In this document: positions 18,252-26,346 of the stretch, piece after piece
Layout of the letters: each line of letters opens with the position of its first letter
Position numbering within the stretch: the first letter of the stretch is position 1
Source: Haloferax massiliensis
Lineage (GTDB): Archaea; Halobacteriota; Halobacteria; Halobacteriales; Haloferacaceae
Length of the DNA stretch: 64,000 bases
Assembly (NCBI RefSeq): GCF_001368915.1
Contig: NZ_CSTE01000002.1
Location: 286,248-350,247 of the forward strand
Direction of reading: 5' to 3'
Notes under the pieces: model-generated
What the model was told of the DNA's origin: nothing
The model's input: only the letters and a program-made list of their open reading frames with translations
Databases searched by the model: none
Made by a program: the position numbers and the translations under genes

Positions 18252-18350
18252 GAGACGATAGCCACATACGTGCATATTTCTGCTATCTCAAGCCCTAGAA
18301 TACGCACGAATCCGAATCTTTGAAATGGTCGGGGCGCGCTGTCTGAGACA

Positions 18351-19244
18351 ATGACGACCATCATCGACGGCAACGCCGTCGCCGAGGAGATTCGAGACGG
18401 GCTGGCCGACGCCATCGACGCGCTCGACGAGGCCGGCGTGAAGCCGGGTCTCGCGACCGTCCTGATGAGCGACGACCCCGCCAGCGAGACGTACGTCTCG
18501 ATGAAACAGCGCGACTGCGAGGAGGTCGGCATCGAGGCGTTCGACTACGAACTCGACCCCGAGACGCCCGCCGAGGAGCTGTACTCGCTCGTCGACGACC
18601 TCAACGACGACGACGAGGTCCACGGTATCCTCGTCCAGATGCCCGTGCCCGACCACGTCGACGACCGGACGGTCCTCCGCCGCATCGACCCCGCCAAGGA
18701 CGTCGACGGCTTCCACCCCGAGAACGTGGGCCGCCTCGTCGCCGGCGACGCCCGCTTCAAGCCCTGTACGCCCCACGGCGTCCAGAAGCTCCTCGCCGCC
18801 GCCGACGTGGAGACCGAGGGCGCTGACGTGGTCGTCGTCGGTCGCTCGGACATCGTCGGCAAGCCGATGGCGAACCTGCTCATCCAGAAGGCCGAGGGCG
18901 GCAACGCCACGGTCACGGTCTGCCACTCGCGCACGGACGACCTCGCCGCGAAGACCCGCGAGGCCGACATCGTCGTCGCCGCCGCGGGCGTCCCCGAACT
19001 GGTCACCGGCGACATGCTCTCGGAGGGCGTCGTCGTCATCGACGTGGGCGTCAACCGCGTCGACGCGGACAACGAGAAGGGCTACGAACTCGTCGGCGAC
19101 GTGGAGTTCGACTCCGCGAAGGAGAAGGCCAGCGCCATCACGCCCGTCCCCGGCGGCGTCGGCCCGATGACCCGCGCGATGCTCCTCTGGAACACCGTGA
19201 AGGCCGCCGCCGAGGCCGAGGGCGTCGACGTCGACCTCCCCTGA
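18351..19244 (+). CDS. folD: Bifunctional methylenetetrahydrofolate dehydrogenase/cyclohydrolase
   Basis: A 297-residue FolD enzyme interconverting methylene-, methenyl- and formyl-tetrahydrofolate with NADP, cytoplasmic. The family pattern is intact: S-x-T-Y-V-x2-K-x2-C region near residues 45-60, the G-I-L-V-Q-M-P-V-P motif, P-C-T-P-x-G, and the Rossmann G-R-S-D-I-V-G-K-P turn with P-V-P-G-G-V-G-P-M-T at the end. It follows glyA in the same orientation, which fits a joint one-carbon role, but the DUF211/VIT pair and a 99-base gap separate them, so it likely has its own promoter. Confidence 0.97.
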   Translation: MTTIIDGNAVAEEIRDGLADAIDALDEAGVKPGLATVLMSDDPASETYVSMKQRDCEEVGIEAFDYELDPETPAEELYSLVDDLNDDDEVHGILVQMPVPDHVDDRTVLRRIDPAKDVDGFHPENVGRLVAGDARFKPCTPHGVQKLLAAADVETEGADVVVVGRSDIVGKPMANLLIQKAEGGNATVTVCHSRTDDLAAKTREADIVVAAAGVPELVTGDMLSEGVVVIDVGVNRVDADNEKGYELVGDVEFDSAKEKASAITPVPGGVGPMTRAMLLWNTVKAAAEAEGVDVDLP

Positions 19245-19253
19245 GTCCGGGTC

Positions 19254-19760
19254 GTGAGCGACTCGTCAGACGCCGACATCGACGGCGAGTGGACGTGCGA
19301 CCCCGACGGCGTCATCCGGCGTCGAAATCGCCGCGACCTCGACGCCGAGGCGTTCGCCCGCGCCGTCGAGCGCATCGAGGGCGGCCTCGACTGGGGCGTC
19401 GGCGCGCTCTGCGAGCGCGACGGCGCGGTGCTTCTCGTCCGGCAGGACGGCCAGTGGGTTCTCCCCGGCGGTGAGGTCGAAGTCGGCGAGTCGAGACGCG
19501 AGGCGCTGGTCCGCGAGGTCGCCGAGGAGACCGGCCTCGCCGCCGACGTGGGCGCGCTTCGGGTCGTCACCGAACAGTCGGTTCACCACGGCGACGACGC
19601 CGCGAGCTTTCGGTTCGCGATTTACGAGGCGACCGTCGCGGGCGACCTCACCGACGACCCCGGACTCGAAGGCGAGGCCATCGCCGACGTGTCGTGGTTC
19701 GAGACGCTCCCCGCGGACACGCTCGACCGCGGGCTGATTCGGTTCCTCCGCGGGCGCTGA
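19254..19760 (+). CDS. Nudix hydrolase
   Basis: A 168-residue Nudix protein. The Nudix box G-x5-E-x7-R-E-x2-E-E-x-G is complete (starting G-E-V-E-V-G-E at about residues 75-97), so it should bind Mg2+ and hydrolyse a nucleoside diphosphate derivative; the precise substrate is unknown. An N-terminal extension of about 45 residues precedes the Nudix fold. It starts with GTG at 19254, nine bases after the folD stop, so co-transcription with folD is likely. It could sanitise oxidised nucleotides or act on a cofactor, but nothing in context decides. Confidence 0.88.
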   Translation: MSDSSDADIDGEWTCDPDGVIRRRNRRDLDAEAFARAVERIEGGLDWGVGALCERDGAVLLVRQDGQWVLPGGEVEVGESRREALVREVAEETGLAADVGALRVVTEQSVHHGDDAASFRFAIYEATVAGDLTDDPGLEGEAIADVSWFETLPADTLDRGLIRFLRGR

Positions 19761-19797
19761 CCGGCCGCGCGTCCGACTGCGCTTTTTCTTACTCTCT

Positions 19798-20031
19798 TCA
19801 CTCGTGGGTCGCCACGAGCAGTCGGTCGCCGTCCCGTCGGACGCAAAAGCGGGTACCGGCGTCCACGTCGAAGCTGTGGGCCTCGCGGCCGGAGATGAGC
19901 AGTTGCGAGAAGCCGTCGCCGCAGGCCGGACAGGCCACGTCGTCGCGGTTCTCGACGAGCATCGTGTCGCCGTCGTCGCGGAGCAGTTTCACCCGGTGGC
20001 GCACCTCGTGGACGTCGAAGCCGGCAGTCAT
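19798..20031 (-). CDS. Small zinc-finger protein
   Basis: A 77-residue protein with C-P-A-C-G at residues 34-38 and an F-C-V near 62-63; with only one clear cysteine pair, zinc may be shared between subunits or use H52. It begins M-T-A-G-F-D-V-H-E-V-R-H-R-V-K-L, a pattern I associate with a haloarchaeal flagella-cluster/CPxCG-like small protein family. Cytoplasmic, function unknown. It is 59 bases downstream of the larger zinc-ribbon gene on the same strand. A much longer frame continues upstream but overlaps that gene in another frame and is not real. Confidence 0.7.
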   Translation of the reverse strand: MTAGFDVHEVRHRVKLLRDDGDTMLVENRDDVACPACGDGFSQLLISGREAHSFDVDAGTRFCVRRDGDRLLVATHE

Positions 20032-20090
20032 CGTCGGCGAAGGGTCGCCGCGGGGCAAAAACGTTCGGTGAGCGCGGCGGTCGGGCGGCC

Positions 20091-20801
20091 TCAGAACAGC
20101 GACGCCAGCGTGTCTCGGGCCGACGCGAGCGCGTCGGGGTCGTCGTCGACGAGCGCGGCGTGAAGCTCGCGGGCGGCCTCGACGAGCGCCTCGGACTCCG
20201 ACAGCGAGACGGCTCCGTCGAGCGCTTCGACGCGCTTGCGGTGGTTCGAGAGGGTTTCGAGCGTGGTCCTTCCCTCGGGGTTCGGGTTGTCGTCGAGCCA
20301 CGTCGAGAGGTCGCGGCAGTAGGCGTCGATGGCCTCGGCGTAGGCGAGGCCGCGGGCGTCGGCCATCGAGTCGGGGACCGCGTCCGACGCGAGGCGTTCG
20401 CCCTCGTCGGCGCGTTGGAGCAGGGAGATGACGTAGAGCTGTTCGTCGTCGGTGGGTCGGTTCGACCGGGCGACCACGTCGACCGCGTGGAGGAGTTCGT
20501 GGGCCGCCAGCGGGGTGTCGCCGAGGGGGAGCAGTTCGCCCCCGCGGATGTAGCCCGTCTGCCGGACGTAGTCGCGGAGGTCGGACTTCAGCGCCGGCGC
20601 GGCGTCCCGAATCGACCCGTCGCCGACGGCGGCGCGGTGCGCCGAGAGGTCCAGTTCGGCCTGCATGGCGGTGTGGCGCTCCCTGTCGCCGACGCCGACG
20701 CTCCGGAGGCTCCCGCACTGCGGGCACGACACGCTTCCCGTCTCGTAGTACGACCATCGGTGGTCGCACTCCTTGCACTCGCGCTCGCCGCGTATCTCCA
20801 T
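20091..20801 (-). CDS. Zinc-ribbon protein with helical C-terminal domain
   Basis: A 236-residue protein. A zinc ribbon occupies residues 8-35 (C-K-E-C and C-P-Q-C pairs, with W-S-Y-Y between, like rubredoxin/TFIIB-type ribbons). The rest is helical with many acidic residues and a short region resembling a scaffold (L-R-D-Y-V-R-Q-T-G-Y-I-R-G-G-E-L-L-P-L). I recognise it as a haloarchaea-specific conserved family but not its role. The ATG at 20801 starts right before the ribbon. It probably shares an operon with the small zinc protein downstream. Confidence 0.75.
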   Translation of the reverse strand: MEIRGERECKECDHRWSYYETGSVSCPQCGSLRSVGVGDRERHTAMQAELDLSAHRAAVGDGSIRDAAPALKSDLRDYVRQTGYIRGGELLPLGDTPLAAHELLHAVDVVARSNRPTDDEQLYVISLLQRADEGERLASDAVPDSMADARGLAYAEAIDAYCRDLSTWLDDNPNPEGRTTLETLSNHRKRVEALDGAVSLSESEALVEAARELHAALVDDDPDALASARDTLASLF

Positions 20802-20925
20802 GCGGTGCGGTTCGTCCCGACGGCGCAAAAGCACGGCGACCCGGAGGGCAGGCCCCACACCGAAACGAGCGGTGCCCCCGAAGCGACCGCCGGGCTACAT
20901 ACGTCCGGGGACCCACCATCGACGC

Positions 20926-21072
20926 ATGCGAAGCGAATCCGAGGTCCGAGAGCAGTACGAGTTCCTGAAGGACGAACTCGACTCCGAGGAGATGCGACAC
21001 GAGGGCGTCAGAAAACTCATGACGCACTACAAGCGGGCGCTCGGCTGGGTGCTGGAGGAGGAACACATGTGA
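20926..21072 (+). CDS. Small conserved helical protein (48 residues)
   Basis: A 48-codon gene starting at the ATG at 20926, divergent from the zinc-ribbon gene. The product is highly charged and predicted helical throughout (E-x2-Y-E-F-L-K-D-E-L-D-S and a K-L-M-T-H-Y-K-R-A-L-G-W-V-L segment). The acidic content and third-position GC fit a true haloarchaeal gene. I recognise no domain. It is short enough to be missed by length cutoffs. Confidence 0.6.
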   Translation: MRSESEVREQYEFLKDELDSEEMRHEGVRKLMTHYKRALGWVLEEEHM

Positions 21073-21236
21073 CTTCCCAAACGGAACCGCCGGTCCGGTC
21101 GCTTCGCTCACGCCTTCCACGGAGTTCGCGAATTTGGGAATTCGGCGCGCACGTGCCACTCAGATAGACAGTTAGCCGCGTTGTCAACGTTTGGCACGCG
21201 TCGTTATCTTTAAGTGAAATCGAACAGTAGCCGTAA

Positions 21237-21331
21237 GTGACGCTTCGCTTTGGAGGGCCGAAGCGTCAGCGGGGACCAATTCAGGGCGGCATGCCGTGCC
21301 GGAGATTTCCGGCACGGCTTGCTTTCCTTCT
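21237..21331 (+). ncRNA. Candidate small structured RNA
   Basis: Two hairpins in tandem. The first has a perfect 10-base stem (21238-21247 with 21259-21268). The second has an 11-base perfect stem (21293-21303 with 21308-21318, loop GATT), extended by three pairs beyond one T-T mismatch, and is followed at once by a pyrimidine-rich TTTCCTTCT. A TATA-like word (TATCTTTAAG, 21205-21214) is about 27 bases before the first stem. The order promoter, hairpin, linker, hairpin, T-rich end resembles a transcription unit of about 95 bases. It matches no RNA family I can name; a transposon end or terminator is the alternative. Confidence 0.4.
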
Positions 21332-21660
21332 GTGCGAAACTACGACCCGAGACCGAGAGGTCCGTCTGCCCCGCCGTCCGTGTACGGTGTCCCGTCGTAC
21401 CGAATCTGTCGAGAAACACACAGGAGAGCCGCGAGTTACTTCGACGCCACGGAGTTCCGGTTCTGACAGCCGAACCATGTTCATAGATAACAATTAACAA
21501 CATAGTCGCCGTAATTCGTTCGAGTCGTCCATCTGTGGACATATCCAGTCCTCGAAACGGACAGTTCGACAGATTAGTAACTTGGTCAACATAATTGCGG
21601 CCGGAAGATTTCGGGGACTGGCGCGTTTTCGAGGGTAAATCGTCGGCCGAGGCCGATATG

Positions 21661-21666
21661 TTTATC
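21661..21666 (+). promoter_or_regulatory. TATA-like box of the PadR gene
   Basis: TTTATC, within ATGTTTATCTGAA, centred about 38 bases upstream of the ATG at 21702. Initiation about 27 bases downstream would leave a leader of roughly 10 bases. Confidence 0.4.
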
Positions 21667-21701
21667 TGAATTAGACAGTAACATACGAGTCGAATTTACC
21701 G

Positions 21702-21989
21702 ATGTACGACCTGACAGGATTCCAGCGAGACCTGCTGTACGTCATCGCCGGTCTCGAAGAGCCGCACGGACTCGCCATCAAAGAAGAACTCGAAGCCTAC
21801 TACGAAAAGGAGATTCACCACGGGCGGCTCTACCCCAACCTCGACACGCTCGTCGAGAAGGGGCTGGTCGACAAGGGCCAGCGCGACCGCCGGACCAACT
21901 ACTACACGCTCACCCGCCGCGGTCGCCGCGAAATCAAGGCCCGCGACGAGTGGGAAGCGGAGTACGTCCCCGAAGACTTCGAGGCGTGA
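21702..21989 (+). CDS. PadR family transcriptional regulator
   Basis: A 95-residue single-domain winged helix protein of the PadR type: L-T-x-F-Q-R-D-L-L-Y-V-I-A-G-L opening, then G-L-A-I-K-E-E-L-E-x-Y-Y as the helix-turn-helix approach, H-G-R-L-Y-P-N-L-D-T-L-V-E-K-G-L-V recognition region and the R-T-N-Y-Y-T-L-T-R-R-G wing. It lacks the C-terminal dimerisation helices of long PadR proteins, as usual for haloarchaeal short forms. DNA binding as a dimer is expected; its target is unknown. It converges with the AI-2E permease gene. Confidence 0.92.
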   Translation: MYDLTGFQRDLLYVIAGLEEPHGLAIKEELEAYYEKEIHHGRLYPNLDTLVEKGLVDKGQRDRRTNYYTLTRRGRREIKARDEWEAEYVPEDFEA

Positions 21990-22004
21990 GCGGGGCGACT
22001 CGGG

Positions 22005-23306
22005 CTACCCGTCCGCGCCGGCGTCGGACGGCGACCGTGAGTCTCGACCTGTTCTCGTCTCGTCTCGGTCGGTAAACGTCTCCGAAGCGCCGGACTCGCC
22101 TTCCACCGACCGGTCGGTTTCGGCTGTTTCTCGCGGCGCGTCGTCGCCCTCGTCAGCGGTCAACTCCTCCACCGGTGGCCCGTCGATCAGGTGTCCCGGG
22201 TCGACCATGTACGGTCTAATCGGCTTTCCGGCCAGTAGCTCCGGCAGGACGAGTCGGACGAAGTTCACGAACAACACGAGTATCATCGGCATCAGGAAGA
22301 TGCCGTACCAGCCGAAAAGCAGCGGGCCGAACGTGTACGCGAGCATCACGGCCCCGACGTGGAGGCTCCGACCGGAGACGTACGGCCGGAGCACGAGGTC
22401 CGGAATCGTGTCCACGATGACGAACGAGACGGCGGCGAAAAGCAGGACGAACCAGAGTCCGGGCGGGTTCGCAATCGCCGCTTCGATGCCCATGTAGCCC
22501 GCGACTGGGACGTAGACGAGTTTCATGCCGACGACGGGGATGAGGCTCGCGACGCCCGCGAGCAGACCGATGAGCGCCGGGGCCGGAATGCGGACGCCGG
22601 TCGGCGCGAGGACGTTCAAAAGCGAGTACGCGATGACGCCGATGGTGCCCGTGAGGATGGCGTTCAGGATGTTGCCGAAGAAGATGCTGTTGAAGTCGCG
22701 GTCCACGCCGCGCATGTAGGCTTCGAGGATACCGTGGTCGTCGGCGAACATCGACTGGCCCCACCGTCGCAGGAGGTGGCCGTCGCGGAGGAGGTAGAAC
22801 GCGAACGCGATCATGACGAACAGGTGAATCGCGCCGACCCCGAGAAAGGCGAAGGTGTTGGCGGCGACGCTCAGCGAGTCGAACACGGAGCCGAGGGCCT
22901 CGGGCGTCAACACCGACCGGAAGTCGTACTCCAACAGCGCCTGCGGGCTGGCGATACCCTCCACCAGCGCGGGGTCGATGCCGTAGGCTTCGAGGTCGAT
23001 GGGCACCTCGTCCGACGAGAGTCGGTCGGCGTACCGCAGGAACTCGCGGAGCGCGATGGTCGCGGCGTAGGTGACGAGTCCGAGCACTGGAAGCGCGAGG
23101 GCGAAAAGCGCCACGGCGGCCGCGAGGCTCGGGGGCTTCACCCGGCGACGAATCCGCCGGTAGATGGGCCGCGTGGCGTAGTAGATGAAGAGACCGAAGA
23201 CGAACGTCCCGATAAAAGAGTAGACGACGTAGGTGAGCGCGCCCGCGAGGACCAACGCGAGCGACCACCACATCGCCCGGGAGCGCTGAATGTCAGGGAG
23301 AGCCAT
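22005..23306 (-). CDS. AI-2E family transporter (PerM-like)
   Basis: A 433-residue permease of the AI-2E/PerM family: about eight hydrophobic helices, paired near the N-terminus (residues 15-75), then a soluble segment (about 80-140), and helices with the G-x2-S-L-I-P-V-V-G and D-x2-P-D-L-V-L-R-P-Y-V-S-G-R motifs characteristic of the family. A hydrophilic acidic tail of about 65 residues follows the last helix. Family members export small molecules or act as Na+/H+ antiporters, so the substrate is uncertain. ATG at 23306 is chosen over an in-frame TTG two codons earlier. Confidence 0.9.
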   Translation of the reverse strand: MALPDIQRSRAMWWSLALVLAGALTYVVYSFIGTFVFGLFIYYATRPIYRRIRRRVKPPSLAAAVALFALALPVLGLVTYAATIALREFLRYADRLSSDEVPIDLEAYGIDPALVEGIASPQALLEYDFRSVLTPEALGSVFDSLSVAANTFAFLGVGAIHLFVMIAFAFYLLRDGHLLRRWGQSMFADDHGILEAYMRGVDRDFNSIFFGNILNAILTGTIGVIAYSLLNVLAPTGVRIPAPALIGLLAGVASLIPVVGMKLVYVPVAGYMGIEAAIANPPGLWFVLLFAAVSFVIVDTIPDLVLRPYVSGRSLHVGAVMLAYTFGPLLFGWYGIFLMPMILVLFVNFVRLVLPELLAGKPIRPYMVDPGHLIDGPPVEELTADEGDDAPRETAETDRSVEGESGASETFTDRDETRTGRDSRSPSDAGADG

Positions 23307-23493
23307 ACCCAATCACGCACGCGGAGGCGTCAAAAGCCTACCGCGGGAGCGACAGGTCACGACGGAACACCGTCACGACCGGCCGGCGAACCGTCGGCCC
23401 CCGCGTCGAAACCGACCGACTCGGCCGCGGCGCGGGAGATATTACATCAATAATAACGAACATCTTAACTCGCGCGTCGCCGTACCGAACCGC

Positions 23494-24846
23494 ATGGACC
23501 GAGAGACGGCGGTGCCACGCGTCGATTCGATGCCCGGCGAGAAAGCCCGCGAGTGGGTCGCGTACCACCACGAGCACGCCGCGCCGAGCACGTACGTCTA
23601 CGACTTCGTCTGGGACATCACCGCGGAGTCGGAAGGTCCCTTCTGCACCGACGTCGACGGCAACGTCCTCCTCGATTTCACGAGTCACGTCGCGGCCGCG
23701 CCGCTCGGCTACAACAACCCGAAGCTCATGGACCGCATGGCCGAGTTCGACCTCGTCGACCCGACGAAAATCGCCGGCCAGGACTTCTACGTCAGCGACG
23801 GCTCCGCACCCGGCGAGGAGCGACTCCCCGGCCCCGCCGCGCTCATGGACAGACTGACCGACCTCACGAGCCACTACGGGATGGACACGGTGTTCCTGTC
23901 GAACTCCGGGGCAGAGGCCGTCGAGAACGCCATCAAAATCGCCTACGACCACGCCGACGGCGCGAAGTACGGCATCACCTTCGAGGGCGCGTTCCACGGC
24001 CGTACCCTCGGCGCGCTCTCGCTCAACCGCTCGAAGTCAGTCTACCGCCGCACGTTCCCCGAGATTTCGGGCGTCCTCGACGTGCCGTTCTGCGACGACC
24101 GGACCTGCTCGCCCGCGACGTGTTCCTGCGGCTTCTTCCCCGACGCCGACTCTGCGGTCTCCAAACTCAGACAGAAGCTCCACCCGAAGAAGGGTCACAT
24201 CGACGCCGACGAGGTCGCCTACGTCATCGTCGAACCGATTCAGGGCGAAGGCGGCTACCGCTTCCCGTCGGACGCCTTCGCCGAGGAGCTCGCCGCCGTC
24301 GTCGACGACTACGACCTGACGCTCATCGCCGACGAGATTCAGACCGGCGTCGGCCGCACCGGCGAGATGTGGGGCTCGGACCACTACCCCATCGAACCCG
24401 ACATCATCACGGGCGCGAAGGGCCTCCGCGTCGGCGCGACTATCTCGAACGACGAGCTATTCCCCGACGAGACCTCGCGGCTCTCCTCGACGTGGGGCGC
24501 GGGCGACATCGTCGCCTCGATGCAGGGCGTGTTCACCCTCGACGCAATCGAGGAGTACGACCTGCTCGACAACGCCGTCGCCCGCGGCCGGCAGTTCATC
24601 GAGCGCCTGCGCGACGACGCGCCCGACACCGTCGTCGACGTGCGCGGCAAGGGCCTGCTTCTCGGCGTCGAATTCGACACCAACGCACGCCGCGACGCCG
24701 TGCAGGAAGCCGCCCTCAAGCGCGGCCTCCTCACCCTCTCGTGCGGCTACAAGGTGCTTCGAATCCTCCCGCCGCTCGACGTGACCGCCCGCGAAATCGA
24801 CCTCGGCGCGACGATGCTGGTAGACGCCATCGAGGACGTGTCGTAA
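23494..24846 (+). CDS. Class III PLP-dependent aminotransferase with a cysteine-rich insert
   Basis: A 450-residue fold-type I aminotransferase of the 4-aminobutyrate/ornithine group. The cofactor lysine is K309 in T-G-A-K-G, the D-E-I-Q-T-G-V-G-R-T-G block binds PLP, and N-S-G-A-E-A-V-E-N-A-I-K-I-A near 137-150 is the conserved phosphate-binding region. Cys200, 205, 210 and 212 form a C-x4-C-x4-C-x-C cluster in an insert absent from its paralog at 52.9-54.2 kb, a possible metal site. The substrate-side loop reads T-W-G-A-G rather than the usual T-F-G-G-N-P, as in the paralog. It likely transfers an amino group to 2-oxoglutarate or pyruvate. The start at 23494 aligns exactly with the paralog. 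Confidence 0.9.
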   Translation: MDRETAVPRVDSMPGEKAREWVAYHHEHAAPSTYVYDFVWDITAESEGPFCTDVDGNVLLDFTSHVAAAPLGYNNPKLMDRMAEFDLVDPTKIAGQDFYVSDGSAPGEERLPGPAALMDRLTDLTSHYGMDTVFLSNSGAEAVENAIKIAYDHADGAKYGITFEGAFHGRTLGALSLNRSKSVYRRTFPEISGVLDVPFCDDRTCSPATCSCGFFPDADSAVSKLRQKLHPKKGHIDADEVAYVIVEPIQGEGGYRFPSDAFAEELAAVVDDYDLTLIADEIQTGVGRTGEMWGSDHYPIEPDIITGAKGLRVGATISNDELFPDETSRLSSTWGAGDIVASMQGVFTLDAIEEYDLLDNAVARGRQFIERLRDDAPDTVVDVRGKGLLLGVEFDTNARRDAVQEAALKRGLLTLSCGYKVLRILPPLDVTAREIDLGATMLVDAIEDVS

Positions 24847-24855
24847 CGCGGTCGG

Positions 24856-26280
24856 TCAGGTCGCGTCGCGGCTGACGAGCGGTTCGACCACGTTCCCGAG
24901 TTCGCGCATCATCCCGGCACCGACGAGGTAGTACACCGCCGATTCGACGCGCTCTTTCCACGCGGGACCGTCGCCCATTTCGAGACTCACCTCGCCGGCG
25001 CGGATAATGCTCGCCGCCTCGTTCGCGACGACGCCCGCGAAGTTCGAGTCGTATTCGTCGCGCGTCGCCCGAAAGTCGCGCATCGCACGGCGTTTCGCCC
25101 GGAACGACCGGCCGGAGTCGTAGTCGGTATCGCCGGGGTCCACGTCGAGGGCGTCGAGCGCGAAGTCGTGGGCCCGTCGCGCGAGGAGGGCCTGACCGGT
25201 CTTCACGACGCGAAAGACCGTCAGGTCTCGTCGGAGGTCGTTACCGTAGAATCTGAAGCCGTTGTCGAAGCAGAGCATGTACAACCCCCAGCGGGCAGCA
25301 CCGTAGGGCGACGACCGGTCGAGTTCGAGTTCGTCTTCGAGTTTCGTCCGCATCTCGTCACGTCTCGGGAACCGGTCGGTTTCGGCGAGGAGGCCGCGAA
25401 GCGCGTCGTCCAGTCGCTCGCGACGTGGCTGTGGGTCGTCTCCGAGACCCGAGCGATACTGCTCTCGGTAGTGTCGTGCGTTTGCGAGTCGTTGTTCCGC
25501 CCGCAACTGCGACCCCCACGTGCTCGCGAGTCCGTGGGGCGAGTACTCGTCTACCGAGTCGGGGTCGCCGCCGACGGACGTCCCATTCCAGTGCGAACTG
25601 ATTCGGACAAAGGCCAGTTCGCGTTCGATGGCGTAGAGATACCCGAGGTCACGGCCGGGGGCGGAGACACGGTACGCAGAGATGGAGTCCGCAACCGCGT
25701 CACTCGCCTCCCGCAGTTCACGGCCGCGTTCGAGACGGGCCTCCGGGTCCTCCTCTCCGAGTGCAATCTTCGCGTAGCCGACGGCTTCGCCGGCGAACAG
25801 CATTCCGTAGGTTGCCGAGAAGAGACGGTCACGGGTGTCTCGTTCCTCTTTGGCGGATTCGAGGTGACCGCCCGCCGGCGACCCGCGAAGGTGAAACCGC
25901 ATCTCCTCGTCCACCGAATCGAGGTCGATGCGCGAGCGGAGTTGCTTCGCCTGCTCGACGGTCTCTTCGAGTCGCCGCACCGCCGCGTCGGCGTGCTCGT
26001 CGCTCACCGGCGGCCGCCAGACGTAGTTACTCGGCGGATTGGGATACACCGTCGTCAGCCAGTCCGTAATCGGGTCGGGGAGCCACGTCGGCCTGAACCA
26101 GCCGATACCGCCGACCGCGCCCGCGCCGCCGACGAGGCCGAGCAGTTGGCGACGCGAGAGGGAGGAGCGGTCGTCAGAGCGGGGCGCGTCGGAGGGCGAG
26201 TCGGAATCGGATTCGGAGTCGTCGCGGGCGCGGACGGCCTCGGAATCGTCGTCCGCGGGCGGAACGTCGTCGGGGGACAC
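24856..26280 (-). CDS. Tat-exported protein of unknown function
   Basis: A 474-residue secreted or anchored protein. After a very acidic N-terminal stretch the twin-arginine motif S-R-R-Q-L-L (RR at 43-44) and a glycine-rich hydrophobic segment (45-60) form a Tat signal. The mature part is helical with many R/E residues (for example E-E-T-V-E-Q-A-K-Q-L-R-S-R) and no recognisable enzyme motif. The long pre-signal region is unusual and may delay folding or be a mis-chosen start: translation from GTG at 26280 is the only long option seen. Converges with the aminotransferase gene. Confidence 0.72.
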   Translation of the reverse strand: MSPDDVPPADDDSEAVRARDDSESDSDSPSDAPRSDDRSSLSRRQLLGLVGGAGAVGGIGWFRPTWLPDPITDWLTTVYPNPPSNYVWRPPVSDEHADAAVRRLEETVEQAKQLRSRIDLDSVDEEMRFHLRGSPAGGHLESAKEERDTRDRLFSATYGMLFAGEAVGYAKIALGEEDPEARLERGRELREASDAVADSISAYRVSAPGRDLGYLYAIERELAFVRISSHWNGTSVGGDPDSVDEYSPHGLASTWGSQLRAEQRLANARHYREQYRSGLGDDPQPRRERLDDALRGLLAETDRFPRRDEMRTKLEDELELDRSSPYGAARWGLYMLCFDNGFRFYGNDLRRDLTVFRVVKTGQALLARRAHDFALDALDVDPGDTDYDSGRSFRAKRRAMRDFRATRDEYDSNFAGVVANEAASIIRAGEVSLEMGDGPAWKERVESAVYYLVGAGMMRELGNVVEPLVSRDAT

Positions 26281-26346
26281 ACGCCGGAGTTCCGAACCGG
26301 CCCGTGTAAACGTGTCGGCGGGCTGTTGGCTCGGCGCGAACGCGGC

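Larger units (their letters stand above)
21073..21701. other. AT-richer gap with two strong hairpins
   Basis: About 630 bases with no convincing protein gene; open frames here (up to 86 codons) are not acidic. It contains a candidate small RNA (21237-21331) with two perfect or near-perfect hairpins. The stretch 21480-21700 is AT-rich and carries the promoter of the PadR gene. Lower GC than the flanks may mean foreign or decayed DNA. Confidence 0.5.
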
